Positions 7,337 through 10,549 of a DNA stretch of 10,549 nt are shown piece after piece. Source of the stretch: Alphaproteobacteria bacterium (GTDB lineage: Bacteria > Pseudomonadota > Alphaproteobacteria > DAOWDM01); the NCBI GenBank assembly GCA_030639035.1, contig DAOWDM010000179.1:1-10549 (forward strand), given 5' to 3'. The translations under genes and the position numbers were made by a program. Positions within the stretch are counted from its first letter, which is position 1. Every line of letters begins with the position of its first letter. Under the pieces are notes generated by a model, which worked only from the letters and a program-made list of their open reading frames with translations, searched no databases and had not been told where the DNA came from.

Positions 7337-8536
7337 TTAAAAAAGCGAGGAAACGACTCTATCTAAAACTCCGTGAAGTTTTGAAATTATGACGCCATAG
7401 TTAGCGATTGGTACGCTGCGTCTTTTGCATTCGTTTATTCGGTGCATCATTTCCATTTGATTCAGCATGCAAGCTCCGCAATGTATCACAAGGCTGTATT
7501 CCTCTAAGCTTTCAGGGAAGTCATGCCCTGAGAAAACATCAAAAGTTATATTTTTTCCTGTGTATTTTTTAATCCATTTCGGAATTTTCACCCTGCCGAT
7601 GTCATCTTCCTGAACATGGTGGGAACAGGCTTCCCCTATAAGGACTTTGTCGCCGTCTTTAAGAGAATCAACCGCTCTAGCACCTTCTACAAGCGTTTCA
7701 ATGTCTCCTTTATATCTTGCATACAATACTGAAAAAGTTGTTAGGTTTATGTCTTTTGAAACAATTTCAGATACTTTTCCAATAGCCTGCGAGTCTGTAA
7801 TCACCAAAGCAGGTTTGTTTTTTAAGTTAGCTAAACCTTGCTCAAGTTCTGTTTCTTTTAAGATGACTCCGATAGCATTGCCGTCAAGAATTTCTCTTAT
7901 AATTTGAACTTGAGGGAGTATAAGCCTGCCTTTTGGAGCTGAAAGGTCAATAGGGGTAACGCAAACAACAGTATCTCCTTTTTCAAACAAATCAGATGCA
8001 AGCGGTTTTTCTTCTGTAAACTCTTTTGGAGTAACTGAAATCAGCTTTTCACGAAGTTCATCAATGTTTTTTCCGCTTGAAGCAGATACTGATATATGAG
8101 GAATTTTCTGCTTATTACAAAAAACAATATCATTAGAAGAAGGTTCGGAAATATCAGCTTTATTAAACACAACAACAAAAGGAATTTTTAAATCAGCTAT
8201 GTTTTTGATGAAGTTTTTATCTTCATAAGTAATGCCTTTTTCATCTATTACAACAATTGCAACGTCCGTTCTCCATAAGATTTTTTTTGTTGCAGAGACT
8301 CGCTTTTTCCCTATTTCCCCGACATCATCAATTCCAGCTGTATCATAGAATGTAACAGGTCCTACAGGTATCAGCTCGTATGTTTTCACAACGGGGTCTG
8401 TAGTCGTTCCTGCAACTTCAGAAACTATAGCAACTTCTTCACCTATAAGAGCATTTATAAGCGAGGATTTTCCTGTATTTCTGCGTCCTGTCAAAGCTAT
8501 GACAAGCCTTGAACCTCGTGGAGTTTTAACGCTCAT
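7337..8536 (-). CDS. hydF: [FeFe]-hydrogenase maturation GTPase HydF
   Basis: A 399-residue scaffold protein that carries the 2Fe precursor and delivers it to apo-hydrogenase. The N-terminal Era/TrmE-like GTPase domain (~8-170) has the P-loop GRRNTGKS at 17-24, switch I AGTTTDP at 42-48, DTAG at 65-68, NKAD at 125-128 and SAS at 151-153. A dimerisation domain follows (~180-265), then the cluster-binding domain with Cys304-x-His306 and HCGAC (His352, Cys353, Cys356), the usual HydF iron-sulfur ligands. Length and motifs are complete. It is last in the maturation operon: its ATG overlaps the hydE stop (ATGA), with GGGA about 9 bases upstream. It appears intact, unlike the hydG gene two positions upstream. 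No hydrogenase catalytic subunit is in the window. Confidence 0.97.
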   Translation of the reverse strand: MSVKTPRGSRLVIALTGRRNTGKSSLINALIGEEVAIVSEVAGTTTDPVVKTYELIPVGPVTFYDTAGIDDVGEIGKKRVSATKKILWRTDVAIVVIDEKGITYEDKNFIKNIADLKIPFVVVFNKADISEPSSNDIVFCNKQKIPHISVSASSGKNIDELREKLISVTPKEFTEEKPLASDLFEKGDTVVCVTPIDLSAPKGRLILPQVQIIREILDGNAIGVILKETELEQGLANLKNKPALVITDSQAIGKVSEIVSKDINLTTFSVLYARYKGDIETLVEGARAVDSLKDGDKVLIGEACSHHVQEDDIGRVKIPKWIKKYTGKNITFDVFSGHDFPESLEEYSLVIHCGACMLNQMEMMHRINECKRRSVPIANYGVIISKLHGVLDRVVSSLF

Positions 8537-9597
8537 TTATGTTTTCCCATGTTAGGTGAAGCACCTTGTCCTGTGCCAACAGTGCGACCTGAATCCATTA
8601 TTAACTGCCTTACATCTGCATCATTTTCTACACATGTTTTATTTTGCCCTTTTCCTGGATATATCTGATATAAAACTCGATATTCAGGAGGAGTAAAATC
8701 AGGCATAAGAACATTAGCCCCACAAGACAAACCAGTCCTAAAGCCAAGTTCTCCATTTAAAACTGTAACGGCTGTTGTGCATGGAATATTTGTATCAGGA
8801 CACATTATTCTTGTAAGAGCCATTAATTTATATGCAATTTCAACATTCGCAGGAACTTGGTTTTCAGAGATTGCTACGTCGCTTTGCTCCTCACAATGAC
8901 AATTTTCATCGTCTCCAAGAGGCGTGTCTGGGTGAGCAATATAAGGACCGCTCCCTATCATATCTAGGTTAAGCTCTTTAAATAGCTCAATATCTCTTGC
9001 AAGAGAATCCCAAGATTGATTAGGTATTCCCGTCATCACACCGCTTCCGACTTCATACCCTATTTGCTTTAAGGTTTTCAGTATTTGGATTCTATCAGGT
9101 GCATTTTCAGATATTGGAGGGTGCAGTTTTTTGAAAAGTTTCGCATTTGAGGTCTCGAACCTCATCAAATAGCGGTCTGCCCCAGCGTTTTTCCATAAAA
9201 CAAGCTCGTCTTTAGTTCTTTCACCAAGCGACAACGTAACAGCCATAGGAGTTTTTTGTTTTATTTCCTTGATAACTTCCGCCAGCCATTCAACATCAAG
9301 CCCGAAATCTTCCCCTGCTTGCATGACAATAGTGCCATAGCCCATAGATGCAGCTTTATTTGCACAGGCAAGTATTTCTTCCTTGCTCATGGAATATCTT
9401 TTTACATCTTTGTTGCCTGCTCTTAGTCCGCAGTAATGACATTGCCTTGAACAGTGGTTTGAGATTTCCACCAAAGCCCTTAAATGAACGTCATCTCCAA
9501 CGTGTTTTTTTCGGACTTCATCGGCTTTGGAAAACAAAACTTCAAGTTTGTCTTTATCTGTTTCTTTAAGCCAGTAAAGCAGTTCATCATGTGTCAT
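8533..9597 (-). CDS. hydE: [FeFe]-hydrogenase maturase HydE (radical SAM), repeat insertion inside
   Basis: A 354-residue radical-SAM enzyme that, in the known pathway, acts on the Fe(CO)2(CN)cysteine product of HydG on the way to the 2Fe subcluster. The SAM cluster motif is CSRQCHYC (Cys49, Cys53, Cys56). The TIM-barrel signatures YGTIVMQAGED, MRFETSN, GSGVMTGIPNQ and MIGSGPYIAHPDTPL are present, as is the C-terminal region ending in the typical LYQIYPGK stretch. Only Cys322 remains near the C terminus, so the non-essential second cluster seen in Thermotoga HydE (three Cys) is probably absent. Between HPDTPL and YKLMALTRI there are 28 residues where Thermotoga HydE, as I recall it, has about 10; the excess includes CHCEEQSDVAI, a repeat-derived insert. 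The start overlaps the upstream stop (ATGA), so translation is probably coupled. Confidence 0.95.
   Translation of the reverse strand: MTHDELLYWLKETDKDKLEVLFSKADEVRKKHVGDDVHLRALVEISNHCSRQCHYCGLRAGNKDVKRYSMSKEEILACANKAASMGYGTIVMQAGEDFGLDVEWLAEVIKEIKQKTPMAVTLSLGERTKDELVLWKNAGADRYLMRFETSNAKLFKKLHPPISENAPDRIQILKTLKQIGYEVGSGVMTGIPNQSWDSLARDIELFKELNLDMIGSGPYIAHPDTPLGDDENCHCEEQSDVAISENQVPANVEIAYKLMALTRIMCPDTNIPCTTAVTVLNGELGFRTGLSCGANVLMPDFTPPEYRVLYQIYPGKGQNKTCVENDADVRQLIMDSGRTVGTGQGASPNMGKHK
8867..8904 (-). repeat. Small dispersed repeat inserted in frame in hydE
   Basis: On the minus strand this stretch contains ATTGTGAGGAGCAAAGCGAC followed by GTAGCAATC. This matches a small repeat I recall from many bacterial genomes, with a consensus near ATTGCGAGGAGCGAAGCGAC, often seen translated as HCEE-SD-AI. 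The ends ATTG and CAAT are inverted. It encodes residues ~232-244 of HydE. Only this one copy is visible in the window. Identity rests on recall, not on a search. Confidence 0.7.
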
Positions 9598-10340
9598 AAG
9601 AACAAGTCTCTTTCTCCTGCACTGATTCTTTCAAGCATACATGATACTTTTTCTTTGTCAGGAAGTGCTGCAAGTTCTTTTTTAATAAGCTCTCTGCCTG
9701 CTTTTTTGGTCTTTTCAGAAGCATAGTCTTCTAAATACTCATCAAAAGTCAGTAGAGCATTTGGAAGACAGCACCTGTTTATAAAAGCTGTTTTTGCAAG
9801 CCCCATGAAATGGTCTCCTGTCCTGCCAAGCCTGTAACAGCCTGTGCAGAATGAAGGTATATATTCAAATGTAACAAGCATGTCGTATATGACTTCGTCC
9901 AAAGAGCGATTATCACCTATGCAGAATTGCTGAACATCAGGTCTGTCAAATTCAGGGTCTGCATATGCTCCTGGGTAAGTTCTGGAAGCTGCACTAAGCT
10001 GAGAGACTCCTATTTCAAGAAGCTCGTTTCTTAACTCAGCAGTTTCTCTTGTTGTAAGAATCAAGCCTGTATATGGAACTGCGAGTCTTAAAATCGCAAC
10101 AAGTTTTTTGAAGTTATAATCATCAAGCAAATACGGTGGATTATATGAAATTTCTGAACCAAGAGCAGGCTCAAGTCTTGGGAAAGAAATCGTATGAGGA
10201 CCTACTCCGAAATCTTTTTCAAGCTGTTCTGCGTGCATTAATAAAGCAAGAACTTCAAAACCTTTTTCTTGCATAATCTTTAAAGCAAGTCTACTATCTA
10301 AACCTCCAGAGAGCATTACAATTACTTTTTGTTTTAGCAT
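9594..10340 (-). CDS. hydG: Chimeric hydG: PP-loop N-terminus joined to HydG C-terminal half
   Basis: A 248-residue product, about half the usual ~470 for HydG, the radical-SAM tyrosine lyase that makes CO and cyanide for the H-cluster. Residues 28-248 align well with the HydG C-terminal half: FEVLALLMHAEQLE, FGVGPHTIS, LRLAVPYTG, TRET, DNRSLDEV, CTGCYRLGRTGD and PNALLTFDEYLEDYAS. His36 falls at the dangler-iron His (His265 in Thermoanaerobacter HydG, from memory). Cys165, Cys168 and Cys191 give the CX2CX22C auxiliary-cluster motif. The radical-SAM core with CX3CX2C is absent. Residues 1-27 instead read like the start of a PP-loop ATPase, with SGGLDS at 11-16. The ATG lacks a clear ribosome site; the TGA overlaps hydE. 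It may be a deletion relic, an assembly chimera or a repurposed fragment. Without the SAM core it should not cleave tyrosine. Confidence 0.85.
   Translation of the reverse strand: MLKQKVIVMLSGGLDSRLALKIMQEKGFEVLALLMHAEQLEKDFGVGPHTISFPRLEPALGSEISYNPPYLLDDYNFKKLVAILRLAVPYTGLILTTRETAELRNELLEIGVSQLSAASRTYPGAYADPEFDRPDVQQFCIGDNRSLDEVIYDMLVTFEYIPSFCTGCYRLGRTGDHFMGLAKTAFINRCCLPNALLTFDEYLEDYASEKTKKAGRELIKKELAALPDKEKVSCMLERISAGERDLFL
10260..10340 (-). other. PP-loop ATPase-derived N-terminal segment of the chimera
   Basis: These 27 codons encode a beta strand, the SGGLDS nucleotide-binding loop (residues 11-16) and a helix (RLALKIMQEKG). That is the first unit of an N-type PP-loop fold, as in tRNA thiolation enzymes. 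A full PP-loop domain needs roughly 150 or more residues, so this alone should not be an active ATPase. The family resemblance breaks off at about GFEVLAL, where the HydG resemblance begins. Confidence 0.6.
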
Positions 10341-10369
10341 AAAAGAAATAAAAACAAAGAGTATAAAAA

Positions 10370-10549
10370 TTATTTGGATTCCTTATCTTTCACTTTTTTA
10401 AAAACTTCTTTCTTAGTTATCTCTTTTTTAATAAAGGGATTTATCTTTTTCTTAAAACTACTTTTATTATCTTTAGAGCTTTCTTTTTTAACAATCTGTT
10501 TGACGCTATCTTTAGAAATCTTCTTATCTTTTTTAGAAAAAACATTAGA
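10370..10549 (-). CDS. Lys-rich C-terminal tail of an unidentified protein, 5'-partial
   Basis: The frame is open from the right edge to TAA at 10372-10370 and encodes 59 residues, 22 of them Lys, with Ser and Asp/Glu between (for example KKEITKKEVFKKVKDKESK at the end). Such low-complexity basic tails occur on RNA helicases, rRNA-modifying enzymes and other nucleic-acid-binding proteins, but nothing here identifies the protein. It ends 29 bases before the hydG-like start, in the same direction, so the two may share a transcript. Chance openness is possible because the stretch is AT-rich, but an uninterrupted, consistently basic frame ending just before the next gene favours a real gene. Confidence 0.55.
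   Translation of the reverse strand, partial: SNVFSKKDKKISKDSVKQIVKKESSKDNKSSFKKKINPFIKKEITKKEVFKKVKDKESK

Noticed and set aside
5548..7907. Plus-strand frames at 5548-5835 and 7647-7907 opposite pepN and hydF
   Set aside because: No recognisable features; both are fully contained in well-supported genes on the other strand.
9348..9726. Plus-strand frames at 9348-9569 and 9484-9726 opposite hydE and the hydG-like gene
   Set aside because: They overlap each other and are antisense to the radical-SAM motif and the HydG C terminus; they are shadows.
10297..10309. GGAGG within codons 11-13 of the chimera as a ribosome site for an internal start
   Set aside because: The next in-frame ATG (Met23) is nearly 30 bases downstream, far beyond a working spacing. 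GGAGG here simply encodes part of SGGLDS.
10260..10340. SGGLDS motif taken as a working PP-loop ATPase
   Set aside because: Only about 27 residues of the fold are present, which cannot form the nucleotide- and substrate-binding domain. The rest of the protein is clearly HydG.
10341..10369. TATACT in the short gap before the hydG-like gene as a -10 box
   Set aside because: No acceptable -35 hexamer lies 16-18 bases upstream, and TATACT-like words are common in this AT-rich DNA.
9594..10549. A frameshift separating the HydG N-terminal half from the C-terminal half
   Set aside because: The upstream DNA to the window edge encodes only a Lys-rich tail or short spacer. No CX3CX2C or other HydG N-terminal sequence is present in any frame, so it is a replacement or deletion.

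Overview
The window is a low-GC, gene-dense piece of a bacterial genome. The M1 aminopeptidase is of the Gram-negative PepN type. The long M24B aminopeptidase P (611 residues) is a form common in Alphaproteobacteria and eukaryotes. The [FeFe]-hydrogenase maturation genes point to an anaerobic or fermentative lifestyle. Together these suggest an AT-rich, possibly host-associated proteobacterium, perhaps an alphaproteobacterium. This is an inference from protein style, not a database result.

Layout: at the left edge the 3' part of a plus-strand membrane protein gene (2-604) runs in from outside and ends at a small hairpin. Everything else is on the minus strand. Read in the direction of transcription (right to left), it holds: the Lys-rich C-terminal tail of an unidentified protein cut by the right edge (10370-10549); a three-gene hydrogenase-maturation operon with 4-base ATGA overlaps (hydG-like 9594-10340, hydE 8533-9597, hydF 7337-8536); pepN (4518-7265) behind its own good sigma70-like promoter; an Xaa-Pro aminopeptidase gene (2589-4424); and a soluble PocR-domain hybrid histidine kinase (629-2446). 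No stretch longer than about 150 bases lacks a gene. No tRNA, rRNA, CRISPR array or transposase is visible.

How the genes work together: HydE, HydF and HydG normally build the 2Fe subcluster of the [FeFe]-hydrogenase H-cluster, but no hydrogenase structural gene lies here. PepN and the Xaa-Pro aminopeptidase complement each other in peptide breakdown, since PepN-type enzymes are blocked by X-Pro bonds.

Most notable: the gene in the hydG position is a chimera. Its first ~27 residues look like the start of a PP-loop ATPase (SGGLDS), and they join in frame to the C-terminal half of HydG. The whole radical-SAM half is missing, yet the auxiliary-cluster ligands (CX2CX22C) are intact. Second, hydE carries a short in-frame insertion encoding CHCEEQSDVAI. 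It matches a dispersed small repeat (GAGGAGCAAAGCGACG-like) of the kind known to insert into bacterial genes. Smaller points are Lys-rich protein tails, a Tyr in place of the PepN S1 'cushion' Met, and several inverted repeats in the intergenic gaps.
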